DNA of 64,000 nt from Acanthococcus lagerstroemiae (taxonomy: Eukaryota; Arthropoda; Insecta; Hemiptera; Eriococcidae): positions 13,082,001 to 13,146,000 of the forward strand of contig CM063106.1 of NCBI GenBank assembly GCA_031841125.1. The letters are read 5' to 3'. Below the pieces are notes generated by a model that worked only from the letters and a program-made list of their open reading frames with translations, ran no database searches and had not been told where the DNA came from. A program made the position numbers and the translations under genes. Shown piece by piece: positions 23,401-34,439 of the stretch. The number at the start of each line of letters is the position of its first letter. Positions within the stretch are counted from its first letter, which is position 1.

Positions 23401-23760
23401 TCCGGTTTGTTTCTCCACCCGAGATTGAAATCGCTTTTCGTTTCTCTTTTCTATGATTTGAGCTTACGCTTATGTGGGGATAAAGTGGCTGTAGACAGCT
23501 TGAAATTTTTCACAGATACGCATTCGATATGAATGCCACCAAACCTTTTTCTAGCTGACGTGAACCTTCCAGGAGGTAAAACTCTTTTTACGGAAAAGAG
23601 CATAACTTTATTACTGAAATACGGTATTTTTCGAAAATTCAGGGACCATTTGAGCCCTGATTGTGCTTTTGAAACTCGAAGTTCTCTAAGATAGCCCACT
23701 CGTGTAGCAGATCTGTAAAAAGAAATTTATACATGGCTTCTGTCACTCAAAATTTTGTTT
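20451..23760. other. Unique stretch, no gene recognised
   Basis: Several 80-116-codon frames occur (21100-21450 plus, 21896-22228 plus, 21777-22022 minus) with no motif. 22440-23560 is CpG-containing unique DNA with a 26-base T run at 22977-23002. I cannot support a gene here. Confidence 0.4.
22977..23002. repeat. Poly-T run of about 26 bases
   Basis: Uninterrupted T. No LINE or SINE body was recognised next to it, so it is called simple sequence. Confidence 0.85.
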
Positions 23761-23829
23761 TATACGAGGTCCGTTCAAAAAATAAGGTAACAAAGGCTAT
23801 TATGAAATAACTTGAATTTTTTTAAAAGA

Positions 23830-24419
23830 TATGAGGGATGATCAAAAAGCAACCTCCGCTACCTCTGAGAAGCGAAAAAAAGACAAGGGAAAAATTCCCA
23901 AAAAATAGGACATGTTTCTGAGGCTTCTGAGACAACACTGTACAGATTTTAGGCATGTACAACGAACGAGACAGGCAGGGCAGTACAGAAACGATAGAGC
24001 TACCGTTGAAACGCGTGTTAAGAATTGAAGTGCGCCCAGTAATACGTTTTTTCGCCGCGCTCGGCGAGTCCACTTGGAGGAGTATACTGGTCGACCCACG
24101 CGTCTGGTCCCGCATCACGATACAGTCGAGCATGGGTTTCCTACGCGTTTGTAAGTGGACAAAATTCGATTGCCGCTATCATGCGCCGAGCGCGATGAAA
24201 AAGCATATTACTGCGCGCACTTCAATTCTTGACACACATTTCAACGGTAGCTCCATCGTTTTTGTACTACCCTGCCTGTCTCGTTCGTCGTACGCGCCTG
24301 AAATCTGTACAGTGTTGTCTCAAAAGCTTCAGGAACATGTCCTATTTTTTGGGAATTTTCCCCTTGTCTTTTTTTGGTTTTCAGAGGTAGCGGTGGTTAC
24401 TTTCTGATCATCGTATGTA
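23830..24419 (-). mobile_element. Hairpin mariner derivative, copy 1
   Basis: Two arms of about 240 bp are inverted copies: the left arm runs GATGATCAAAAAGCAACCTC through AACACTGTACAGATTT, the right arm repeats it in reverse to GATCATCGTATGTA. TA at both borders suits Tc1/mariner insertion. The loop of roughly 100 bp (24068-24170), read on the minus strand, gives MLDCIVMRDQTR, a decayed form of the mariner 'LDRIVTGDETW' segment around the first catalytic Asp. The element is inserted in mariner relic 1. A transcript of it would fold into a long hairpin. Confidence 0.82.
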
Positions 24420-24440
24420 CAATCTTGAACTACTTCTGAA

Positions 24441-24548
24441 GATAGAGTTACCTTCTCGATTGAGGCAGTTATTCCATCAGTTTACCAACTTCTAGATAGA
24501 GTTACCTTCTCGATTGAGGCAGTTATTCCATCAGTTTACCAACTTCTA
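24441..24548. repeat. Perfect 54-bp tandem duplication
   Basis: 24441-24494 (from GATAGAGTTACC to CAACTTCTA) is repeated without change at 24495-24548. It lies in the 3' part of mariner relic 1. No mismatch means it is recent compared with the decay of the element around it, or an assembly artefact. Confidence 0.93.
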
Positions 24549-24592
24549 GATGCCTTCCCTGTAGAATTCGTCGTAGAACAAATCAAACCAAG

Positions 24593-25323
24593 CGTTCAAA
24601 AAGTAAGGTAACAAGGCTTGTTGTGCTAAAACCAGTAGGCAGATTGTAAATCTAGCAACATAGCACGATTCTACGATCTTTTTACATTAGGACAACACAC
24701 TTTTCCTCCATTTTAGTATTTGTGTAGACGGTTTCCTGTGCTGCAAATAAATTGATAGCATGCGTATTTTGGGATGCTCATGGAATGCTTTTGGTTTTGG
24801 TTAATTTTCTCCCATATGGTACAATGTTCAACTCAGATATTTGAATATTGCGACCATCTCAACCGCTTACATAAAAGAATGAAAGACCGCAGACTCGGAT
24901 TGTCAATTCAAGGTGTTAGCTTTGTGCAAGAAAACGCATAACTGACACCTCTCGTGTCACTACTACTTTAAGTTGTCCATGTGGGATATCTTGCCTCACC
25001 CAGCCCACTCTTCTGACTTTGCACCCTCCGATTTTCATTTATTTCCGTATTTAAAAAGATACCTAGGTGGAACTCATTTAAACACGACGACGAGCTGCGA
25101 AAAACAGTTCTAAATTGCCTTGATTCGTTGGACGGGGAATTTTACAGGGAAGGCATCTATGTATAAGTTGGTAAACCGATGAGATATATGCCTCAATTGG
25201 AAAAGTAAATATGTTGAGAAGTAGTTTGCGGTAATATCTTATCAAAATTTGTAAAATAAAATTTTAATGATTTACAGCTACTTCATAATAGCCCGTGTTA
25301 CCTTACTTTTTGAACGTCCCTCG
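24593..25323 (+). pseudogene. Mariner transposase relic 2 with terminal repeats
   Basis: The left end GCGTTCAAAAAGTAAGGTAAC and the right end GTTACCTTACTTTTTGAACG are inverted terminal repeats. The plus strand, in several frames, gives EYCDHLNRLHKRMKDRR, then VQENA (the second catalytic-Asp motif 'HDNARPH' changed to E), then WDILPHPAHSSDFAPSDFHL followed by FPYLKRYLGG and EFYREGI. The third block is the mariner 'YSPDLAPSDFHLFP' motif. The N-terminal DNA-binding region and the first catalytic motif are deleted, stops and frameshifts are frequent, and the second motif is mutated, so the transposase is inactive. Confidence 0.88.
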
Positions 25324-25705
25324 TTTATTTTCAATAAATGAATTTTCTGACCTTACGCATGATAGACTTCATTTTACGTGATCTCCTATTTGGAATGATT
25401 CCCGGTAGTTCAAACCTCATATGCATATATATATTTTTCTGAGTTTCATCATTGTATCTGATTATCAATTTATCTATTTCCGTGGAGCACAGTAACGTGA
25501 TCTGAATCTACGTATTTCTGTATGTCTATTTTTCTGTTATTTTATATTCCTGCATTAAATGTATATTTTTAGCAAAATAATTCTACTCATTCGATTGTTC
25601 CATCACACATTGATAAAATGTAGAGTGGTGTTGAACGGATTTTTAGCGGGGTATAAAAATTCTGAAAGTTCAGATCGGCAACCAAAAAGCAGTTGTCCCT
25701 CCAAG

Positions 25706-25862
25706 GTGTCTACTGGTCATACAAGTCATACAAAAGTCATACAATTGCTTCTAATTACTTACAAATTTGGTAGTTCCTCCTAGACATTTCTTAACATAAT
25801 ATGACCAAATTGAAATTTAATTGAAAATTTGTTTTCCACCCTGCTCTCAAAAGCGAAGGTAA
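25706..25862 (+). mobile_element. GGTGTCT-ended element, family B, copy 1 (partial)
   Basis: Starts AAGGTGTCTACTGG, followed by repeated TCATACAAAAGTCATACAA words, then TTCTAATTACTTACAAATTTGG, matching 63204-63365 for about 150 bases. The right end is not recognisable except a CCACCCTGC word at 25837. No protein. Confidence 0.6.
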
Positions 25863-25974
25863 CAAGCAAAAAAAGTTTTTAAATCTTTAAAAATCTTGAA
25901 ACATTTGTTTCTAAAATTTCTTGAGACGCTTTTAAAATACAATGTACTTATGTACTCCACCATTCCGACACAAC

Positions 25975-26180
25975 TGATGTACAGATAATTGTGACCAAAC
26001 AAAATACAACTGACTGAATTCCATTATATTTGCCCAAATTCATCAAATTGGACAACTAACACCATAACGAGTACGTGATCATAGAATAAAACAGAATCAA
26101 CCAAATTAATCACAAGTGATGAGAAACAGCAAAAAATTAAATTTGACCCAATTACCTAAACGAAAATTATCATTCTGCTG
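25975..26180. repeat. Degenerate TGACCAAAA-type repeat, copy 2
   Basis: GTGACCAAACA, CAACTGACTG, TTTGACCCAATT and similar words recur; same character as 1895-2225 and 61805-62240. Confidence 0.45.
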
Positions 26181-26315
26181 AGTGGCGTCGTGCCAGTCTC
26201 ACACCCTTGAAACGCAGGTTCAGTTGAGTGTAGCCATCCTAGTATTCGAGAGCCGATCTGGTGAGAGGATGTTAGAGGGATGCTAAAATGAATAAAACTA
26301 CTACTTCATGAAATC

Positions 26316-26363
26316 GTAAAAGGAGTCCAGATCCCTTCGGACACCTCCTTGGCTACGTCACTG
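26316..26363. mobile_element. hAT MITE right-end fragment
   Basis: GGAGTCCAGATCCCTTCGGA followed by CACCTCCTTGGCTACGTCACTG is the typical right end of the CAGTGGCGTAGCCAGG family. A possible left end, AGTGGCGTCGTGCCAG, sits at 26181, but flanks (ATTCTGCT and AGTAAATT) do not match, so completeness is not shown. Confidence 0.5.
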
Positions 26364-28149
26364 AGTAAATTCCAACAAATCGGAACGGACGAGAAAATTC
26401 GCACATTTAGAAACGCATGTGGTGCTAGCCTATTATCTATTGAGCAAGAGAAAAGGAGATGGGTAAGCTCTGTATCTCAGGTAGATGTGACCGACAACTC
26501 AGCACGAACAATGAACGGGGCCGAGATTTTCATTGCAAAAAGAGTTTATGGGTTTTTAAGAAGCTTACGAAGCGTGAAGATGGAGTAAAATTGAGCACAA
26601 CACAATCTTAGCATAACTTCGAATAACTTGACGGGGTCCAGATTGGCAATGGGTAGAAGAGAGTATCAATATCTGAGTAAAAATGAAGTTGCGGACAACA
26701 CTGATTACGGGAGACAAGCTTGGAGCAATATACAAGAACTGCGCAGTTGGCACAAAGTTTTATTAAAAACCTAAAATGGCGGGGCTAACTTCACGGAACT
26801 AAGTATATCTGTATATAGAAAAAGCGGCTTCGAACTTCTTTTTCGGAGGTGGAAAAGCGGCGTGACGCGGAATACAAAATACAGAAGCTGGTTAAGCGAC
26901 CGGTGATGTGGTGGGCGCGGGTACGAAGCTATGAAGCACGAGCAGTAGGCTATTCACGTACAAACGGTTTTTCAATTTTTAATATTTTTCGCGAGGGGTC
27001 ACCCATCGTCGGAGGTTGGTGACTCAGCGTGTTTACCTTGGAGATATTCAGAAACAGCAGAGGCGGGGGCGATCATGATGCAGAATACAGCTAAACTTCC
27101 GCAGAATCCGTCGCCGACAGTTGGAAGAGAGATACTGCCGGAGACTTCGGGTAATGAGCTGATTCGGCGAGGGGAAAAAAAAAGAATAACTTTCGAAAAG
27201 TTAGTTAAATTTGAAATTAAAAGTAAACAAATACAGGCGACGTTTTCGATTCTGCGGAACTGCTGGAAAGGTAAACGAAAAGTTCGTCGAAATATTCGAT
27301 TGCGTAAATTCGCATCGCTGTGCTTGTATCACAGGGGGAATTCGCCTTGTTTTCGTTTTCACTTTCTTGTCGCCGGAGTTCCAGCCTGCCGTACACCAGA
27401 TGTAGAATATAATTTTTGATTGGAAGTATTCGACGGAGGGTAAGATTTACATGTCATTATTGAAGTTCAGGGGGAAACATTTCCGCTTTTTCTACATTTT
27501 TGATGCATGAGAGAATATAATGAGAATCGCGACAGTTGTAGTGTATAACTTACAACAGCAATAAGATCCAATATCTTCTTTTAAGTCTGAATATAATATC
27601 AGCATGTATATATCTATATTCGGTTGTACGTACAAAAAATATTCTTGAATTTTTTTCACGGATGAAAACTGACTAAAAGTTACTTAATATTCAGCTTATT
27701 CGATGTGCTGAGTAAAACTCCGAAACTTTGAAACTTCTGTGGGCTGTATAACTTGCTTAATCGCTCATGTCGTAGAAGGAATGCTTCTCGTTCCTGCGGG
27801 AAGGGAATAGAAGAGACAGAAGCTGAAAAAGTCAACCTTCAAATAGCATATTTTGTAAAATTTACAAGCTAGTTCTGTTACCCTATCTGGAATATACTGA
27901 AGCGATTATTTGAAGAAGGGGGGCTTTAATGTTTTTCTACTCAATAATAACAATATGAAAAATATTGTATTCTTCTGTATTTTAACCAACCGAAGGGGAA
28001 ATTCTTTAGACTGGCAAATACTTAGGTTAGCTCTCCCATACATTCCCTCTCAGTATGTCTCAAGGTAGTTCATGTACCATGCACCGATTTTGAGTTCTGG
28101 ATTTGCGAATTCTTTCAAAACAAATGTCGACGCACTAAATCCCTCTATT

Positions 28150-28345
28150 CTTTGGCACGACATAGTGATAAAATTTCATACAGATATAGAAGTCGAGTTA
28201 TTGCGCCGATATCGACTCTTGGATCAAATTGTACATCGACTTTGATGTGAAATTCTATCCAGAAGTCGATGTCGGCATGTTAAATCGACTTCTGCATTGA
28301 ATTCTGTACCAAATTCGACCTCAATGCCGAGTCGGAAAATGAAGG
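28150..28345. repeat. Degenerate TCGA-rich tandem repeat, copy 2
   Basis: Flank GGCACGACATAGTGAT, then repeats such as AGAAGTCGAGTT, ATCGACTCTTGG, ACATCGACTTTG, AGAAGTCGATGTC, AATCGACTTCTG. Reverse-complement relative at 49555-49765 shares the same flank and order. Confidence 0.65.
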
Positions 28346-28642
28346 ATTTTTAATGCGTGGACAAAAGAGTATAGTTGTGTATCATTTGAGTTTCAAGGGA
28401 ATCGTGTGAGTCATTGCAAAGTTAAATGAGTTTTAAAAAAAGTCTTAAAGAAAACGTGAACTTGGAATACTTTTTTTTTACTGATGTGAATTTTAAAAAT
28501 AGGCCAAAATGGATAATTTTTGCTTCTGTGCGGTCGAATTTCCAACTTTCCTGAACCGGCGGACTTGATGAGCCTTCCCCTTACCCCCAATCACCATGTT
28601 CTTGTTTGCATATGATAATTTCTTTAGCATATCCTCATTGAT

Positions 28643-29242
28643 ATTAGTTATTCAAAAAGTAACCGCTACCTTTGAAAACCAAAAAAAGTCAAAGGAAAAA
28701 TTTCCCAAAAATAGGACATGTTCGTGAGGCTTCTGAGACAACACTGTAAAGATTCCAGACGCCTACGACGAACGAGGCTGGCAGGGCAATACAAAAACGA
28801 TGGAGCTACCGTTGAAATGTGTGTAAAGAATTGAAGTGCGCGCAGTAATATGTTTTTTCACCGCGCTTGGCGAGTCCGCTCGGAGGAGTATACTGGTGGA
28901 TCCACGTCTCGTCCCCCGTCACGATACGGTCGAGCATGGATTCCCCTTCGCGTTCCTAAAGCGGACAAAAATTCGATTGCCGCAGCCATGCGCGGTGAAA
29001 AAAACGTATTACTGTGCGCACTTCAATTCTTGACACACACCTTTTCACCAGTAGCTCCATCGTTTTTTGTACTGCCCTGTGCCCTGCCTGCCTCGTTTGT
29101 CGTACGCGCCTGAAATTTTAACAGTGTTGTCGCAGAAGCCTCGCGAACATGTCCTATTTTTGGGGGATTTTCCCCTTGTCTTTTTGGGGGGAGGGGGGTT
29201 CAGAGGTAGCGAAGGTTACTTTTCGATCATTCTACGTACATT
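28643..29242 (-). mobile_element. Hairpin mariner derivative, copy 2
   Basis: Same structure as 23830-24419: left arm from TTCAAAAAGTAACCGCTACC to the loop, right arm the reverse of it to GTTACTTTTCGATCATTC. The loop (about 28865-28985) is better preserved: the minus strand reads EREGESMLDRIVTGDETW then IHQYTPPSG, the intact mariner block with the first catalytic Asp. The left border is eroded (no clear TA), the right border reads ATTCTACGTA. The 'GGCAGGGCA' and 'CATGTCCTATTTTTGGG' words are shared with copy 1. Confidence 0.85.
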
Positions 29243-29790
29243 AGGGGGAAAGCAGGCTTACTTATATCCTTGGCATGCAGTTCAATTCCTAGATTTGAAG
29301 TGTATAATAACATGGAGAGCTCACTGATGTGGGATGTGGTTCGCGTCACTGAGGTAGGTGTCAAATGAGCGCTGCGTAAGATTGAGAGAAACCTCCTTTC
29401 CAAGTAGTGAGAAGGGAAACAGCAGGAGGGAGAATGGCTCTCTTGTATCTTCTTATGATGCTAATTTTGAAACCAGTGTAGCCGGCTTAGTATTTGAGGA
29501 GCGATTTGGTTTTGAAAAAGGGAACGAGATAGAAATGAGCTCCCCATGTTATAGGATTGACAAACGAGATTGACACCGTACATTTTGGCTGAGAGGCGAG
29601 GTGGCAGGACGCTCCCCGTCATTGCGAATGTGTATAAGTTACCTTTCCTCGCTATGCCATCTTTCAGCTAAAATGAACAGCGTTCATTTCGTTCATCATT
29701 CTTGCCGTGTTATTATATCTCGAAAGCTGCAAATGCCAGAGAATTAGTTAATCGGATTCCCCTCTCTTTCCGCAAACGTGCTCCTAGCCG
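29243..29790. other. No feature recognised
   Basis: Short frames only. A segment at 29485-29520 resembles 26215-26260 (both have a GTGTAGCC..CCTTAGTATTNGAGNGC-like pattern), hinting at another low-copy repeat. Confidence 0.35.

Positions 29791-29791
<1 letters not shown>

Positions 29792-29821
<30 letters not shown>
29792..29821. repeat. TC dinucleotide microsatellite
   Basis: About 15 uninterrupted TC units. Confidence 0.93.
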
Positions 29822-29824
<3 letters not shown>

Positions 29825-29837
29825 CACGGAAACAGCG

Positions 29838-30182
29838 ACGCAGTACCAATCAAAGTGGATAGATATCATGCTCTGTACTTTCCGGTCATTTCTCAGGAAG
29901 AGGACATCATAGTGTACCACAGTGATAGGAAAACAGTTAAAAATTTCGTATTTCAGGATGTCAAATAAATGTGTCATAAGAAACTTTTGTGTTGAAATGT
30001 TTTAGTACTTACTACTGAATATGTATTTATTTTTTGAAGCGTAGTTTTCGGGAAGAACTTTCGGCCAGGTGAAGGAGCGCGGAAATTGTAAACACAACAA
30101 TTTTCTCAGATTAAAACTTCCAGAGCTGGTAACTTAATTTCCATGCAAAGCGCTACTTGTGTACATTATTGTTATGACAAAA
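29838..30182 (-). repeat. Dispersed repeat family C, long copy (reverse)
   Basis: Its reverse complement runs parallel to 46425-46895: GTAGCGCTTTGCATG, AGTTTTAATCTGAGAAAATTG, TGTTTACA, AACACAAAAGTTTC, CCTATCACTGTGGTA, CTCTTCCTGAGAAATGACYGG and GTATCTATCC-type end. The 86-88-codon frames over it are not conserved as protein. Class unknown; no terminal inverted repeat is evident. Confidence 0.72.
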
Positions 30183-30445
30183 CTGAAGCGGTGTGGCCAC
30201 ATAGCAACATAAGTGTGGATTCAGTTGGTTAGGAAATGTCAACGTAAAATGATCACGTTGAATGACAAAAAAAACACACAAAAAAAAACAAAAAAAACAA
30301 AAAACGGGAGACCCAACTTCTGTTTCCAGTGAAACCATCATGGTGCATCTGAAAGCCTTCTCAATTCTTTTGTAACTCTGTTTTCTGAGATTAAATTCTT
30401 GTGCTTAATCTCGGTAGAAATGATCTCGATAAATTAGGGCTGCAG
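30183..30445. other. A-rich low-complexity stretch
   Basis: Contains several A runs around 30267-30305 broken by C. Nothing else seen. Confidence 0.4.
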
Positions 30446-30735
30446 ATTTGACCCGCGTAACTACACGTGACTCAGTACATGTAGTACAAGGTATGAAAAG
30501 TACGAACGTAGGAATGTCCGAAATAGGAAGTACAAATGTACTAAAGTACGGGATACCCTTCCCTTCCGTCACACAATTCGTACCTAATACTCTTTCTCAT
30601 GTAGTACAAATATTGGTACCTATTTTGTACTCTTCCACGGGTAGTATGGGGGTATCTCTAGTACATGTTCCACAGATACATGATCATTGCAATTCGAGGT
30701 TCTACGTGACTCCCACGATGAATGAACTTATCGTA
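30446..30735. repeat. AGTAC-rich segment
   Basis: GTAC or AGTAC words occur about a dozen times (CAGTACATGTAGTACAAGG, GGAAGTACAAATGTACTAAA, and CATGTAGTACAAATATTGGT). CATGTAGTACAA is repeated at 30477 and 30598. Likely a degenerate tandem or inverted repeat. The 99-codon plus frame across it has no motif. Confidence 0.45.
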
Positions 30736-33700
30736 CTTCAAATTTAATTTTCAAAAAAAAAAGGAGATAAGGGGAATTTTTGATCGTCCTTGATGAGATC
30801 CATCAGAACAAATGAAATACTTACATGGGTGTATACCTACTCGAAAGAATACTTGAATACGCGCTAATAATCGCAGATTTGGAGAATCATCCTGATACAT
30901 TTACTTTCCTCCTTATCTGAAACAGCAGTGACCTTCCACCTGAAACAAACTGACCAGGTCGTATGAAATTTTGTCCACAGTAGTTGAGAAAACCCGGTTA
31001 CGTTTGGAATGCACGTTAGCCATAGCGCCACCATTTTCAGATATGCCCTCACTCCATGTTTTGGCATTTTATCTCCACACTGGCGTGATAATTTGGTGCA
31101 GTAGCTAAATTATTTAGTCAGTTGGTATTCTACTACGTGCTAGGTATGATTGTATCCCAAGAAAACCCATTTTTTAATATGCTACAGAAGGTGAAGGTAT
31201 CCCAATTTGCTTTGTGTAAGCAGTTTGTTTCACGCGGGAAATCTCTCCATTTTCAGATGCACTGTCGCTCTATGCTTTGGGACATCCGAACTGGCTATAA
31301 ACGTGGTCAGTCTGTTTTACTACAGAAATAACATGCCGCGGTAAGGTTGCCGTGTACTCCCTATTTACTGCTTTTATAGGGTCCGCGGAGGGTCGTAACT
31401 ACGATCAAATGTTTATGCCGTATGTCCTTTGTTCCTAGAAGATGAAGTTGAATATCGGAAGTCGCAAAAATGTCCCCAAGACAGCCACCGAAAGAACTGA
31501 TGTATGACACAGAGCTGTTTGCTGGGACCTAAACAGGTTGTAAGCCCATTCTTCCTATTTTGAAACAAACTGAGCCGCGATTCAAGATTTGTCATTTTAC
31601 TGTTAATGCCCTCAGATCAGTCCCGGGTTTACCTACAGGCACAACAAACACTGGATTGGAGCGGCCAGTTTTGAGGGGCGGCCGAATTTTGAGTATTACT
31701 GCCTTCAGCACGTTGGCGTATGTTACCAGCCAGACACGGCACTGTAAATAAAAAGTTATTGAGCAGTTGCAAAAAAAATTTTTCCAGGTAGGTGACTGGG
31801 GGGGGGGATGCTTATAAGCGGTGTTAACCTTAATCCGGGGCTACCTTTGACTTTCTGGAACATAATACAGGGAGCTAATTCGTCAACCCATCATCAGCTA
31901 TCTCTGCCCATTCTCTCTGGACACTAAAACTTATACCTTAGCATATGTCTTCCTGAAGACAATCGATAATAATGCTCGGAGACTGCTACCTGGAGGAAAC
32001 CGCTGGGGCATGGTCATCGTATTTTTTCGTCTCCGTGCTACCCCACGCTGGCCCCTCGTTCAATGCTACTATTACTTTTCGACACTGCTGTTCACGTTCC
32101 TATTACCGGACGGTTCTGATGTGATATACGATCAATACTACTATGTTTGCAAAACCGATACGAGTACAACATCCGAGAAAAGGCAAATGATCTCTCTGTA
32201 TAGTTTCTTGACCTCCAACTACGTGCAACCAGATGCGAAAGCTGATCAGTGACCACCGCGAAAAGCCTATAGGTATGCACGTGACCAGCGTGTACACTCG
32301 AACACCCCGCGGGAAAAATCTAGGTAATCCATTAATACGAAATTTAATTAAAAAGGATTTGGGATATCGTTTAAATACCGAGCACTGTAGGTATACTGGT
32401 TTAGCCCATACACTAATTGACAGCGGACAGAGCGTTCGGTGGGCCTGGCTCTAAGTTATATTAATAAATCCAAGAACTGAAGAGCGAGAGATACAGTAAA
32501 AACAAAGCGGAAAGAGCGAGAACCGGAATAAAAGCGAGAACCAAAGGGTGGCGACTATGGACAGAGAGGGTGCAGAGTTGTCAATCAAGCGGCTGCTTCC
32601 GAATATTGACTTATTTCTAACCGACGCCGGCGTTGTGATTTCCCGCCAGCTAATATAATACGATTTCGACACTTTGCAAGGGCACGGGCACCTGTATAAA
32701 AAAACCGAGTCCGTCAAATCGAAAGTCTCAGTATAGGTCTCCAGTCGAACGACGTCGACGTTGGTCGAGCCGCATCGAGATGCGGAGCTTTTCGCTAACG
32801 AGGAGAGCAAAAAGCCTTTGCTAATTCGACGTGGCGTGTATATACAGGGCATTTCAAGATGCATACACTCTGCACGGTGCACAGCTTACACCCGAAAGTT
32901 TTAAACTAAAATCCTTTCAATCTGAGAGCGGCTTTGACTTCGTGGAATATATACCTATATACCACGATCTTTTGTAAACTACGTAGTCGACAGAAAAGGA
33001 GGGGTGCGGCGAGCGAGGCGACGATGGCTACAAAAGAGGTCTCTGTATTGTTAAGCAAATCTTTTGTAAAACAATACCTTTCAATTCGAAGAAAGGCAAA
33101 CGCCAGCACGGTTTGTATATCGGAGTTGGCGCGAGCGTGAACTCTTTTGAGTTTCCGGTGTCGATTCGAGTCATTAAGGCGACACTTACAATAAGGCTTC
33201 CGAAGAAGCAGGTTAATTGAAATATGAAACGTTGCCAGAGCGCGGTTACCTTTTCATAAAGACTTGTTAATTCTCCTAGGTTCCCTCGATTTAGCTGGCA
33301 ATCTTCCTTGGAACGTGTTACATTGCCCAACATTTCCATTAAGCAGTTCGACTTCTCTGACACGAAAAAGGGAGAGAAAACGACTGCGGAAAATGAATGA
33401 AAGCGCGACGTAAGGAGCGAGAAGAAGACGACAAACGCGGCGGAAAAAAACAATAAGGAACCGCATCGCACTGCGAAGGGTAATATAGCCCCTAATTTTC
33501 GTATATACCTACCCCGCGGGCCACTCTCTTTGATTTCGTATTACGGTTGTAAAATGGATGGGGTTTACTTTTTAACCGTTTGGAAATACCAGAACGGTAA
33601 TTTATTTTGGCGGCTCGATGCTGGCTCGCGCAATCCGAGCACGCTCAAAAGCATCCAACGCAGAATGCTCCGTCCTCTCTTCTTCGCGGTATAATCACTT

Positions 33701-33955
33701 GCGCTTGGCGGAGATGATGAGAAAGGTGTTCGTGGATTCGCGCGGGGTTCTCCGTTAAAAGCGTTGTGCCGGCATAACCAGAGAGCTCGCGGATTCTCGC
33801 AAATGTACATGCTTCTCGTATCTGTGATAAAGATCATTTTGTAGCCCCTGCGATGGTGAACAACAACTGTAAGATGGATGCTAGGTGACCTGATGCGCCA
33901 CCCCTTCTTGGGACGCGGCATTTTCCTTTGAAACGCAGTCGATAAAATAATCGAT
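30736..33955. other. Mostly unique stretch, CpG-containing from 32.4 kb
   Basis: 30880-31070 and 31190-31310 share a CCATTTTCAGATNNNC..TCNCTC segment, so an old duplication is possible. A G run of about ten at 31799 with CCAGGTAGGTGACT beside it resembles hAT MITE debris. 32440-33900 is unique, CpG-containing, with motif-free minus frames of 143, 147 and 150 codons (32451-32882, 33028-33471, 33565-34017). None shows a domain; I do not call them genes. Confidence 0.4.
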
Positions 33956-33959
33956 TCTT

Positions 33960-34170
33960 GGCATTCAAAGGCCGCCACTTTATCGAAACGATATTGTGGT
34001 TGAATTTGATACAGCATTCGATTCGGTAGTCAAGTTACCACGTGCAGATCGACATTTGAATAGAAGTCTACATCGATTGAAATTTGGATGTTGATGTAAC
34101 TCGAATTTTGTATCGTACTATCCATCAAGTACAACTGCAATTTTGTTTCGAACTTTGCATTTTGACGTTA
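33960..34170. repeat. Degenerate TCGA-rich repeat, copy 3
   Basis: GAATTTGATACAGCATTCGA, AGATCGACATTTGAATAGAAG, ACATCGATTGAAATTTGG and ACTCGAATTTTGTATCG recur; same family as 2285-2520. Confidence 0.5.
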
Positions 34171-34439
34171 GTTTCTAGTGTTGAATTACATTGCCAACTT
34201 TGTAGTATTTTACTCATGGAAGAAGAGTAATATTCGAAGAAAGTCCAACCGAACCTATGTTAGGAGACTGTTTGGTTCTTCTAGAGACGTTTATCTTGTA
34301 TAGCGAACCCGCTCCGCCGATCATCTCATTGAGTTGGATAAGTTCGTAGAAATAAAGGAGCGAATGTATTCTGGTCATTATCATAGGCAAGTGCCAGTTG
34401 TCGATTTTCACGTGTGCGTCAAATGAAGAAATTATGAAA

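Larger units (their letters stand above)
23764..24592 (-). mobile_element. Mariner relic 1 (reverse), interrupted by a hairpin element
   Basis: The left end ACGAGGTCCGTTCAAAAAA and the following AAGGTAAC match mariner terminal repeats. After the inserted element (23830-24419) the sequence 24420-24592 is the reverse complement of the 3' end of the neighbouring mariner: read on the minus strand it gives DEFYREGI and KLVN. It is therefore a minus-strand mariner 3' end. It includes a perfect 54-bp tandem duplication. Together with the plus-strand copy to the right, two mariner relics lie with their 5' sides together. Confidence 0.7.
25324..28149. other. Unique stretch with small repeat remnants
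   Basis: Contains a family-B repeat at 25709-25860, a degenerate TGACC repeat at 25975-26180 and a hAT MITE right end at 26316-26363. 26800-27420 is CpG-containing; plus frames there (27075-27419, 114 codons) show no domain. No gene supported. Confidence 0.4.

Noticed and set aside
26180..26363. Complete hAT MITE
   Set aside because: Only the right end is convincing and flanks ATTCTGCT and AGTAAATT differ.
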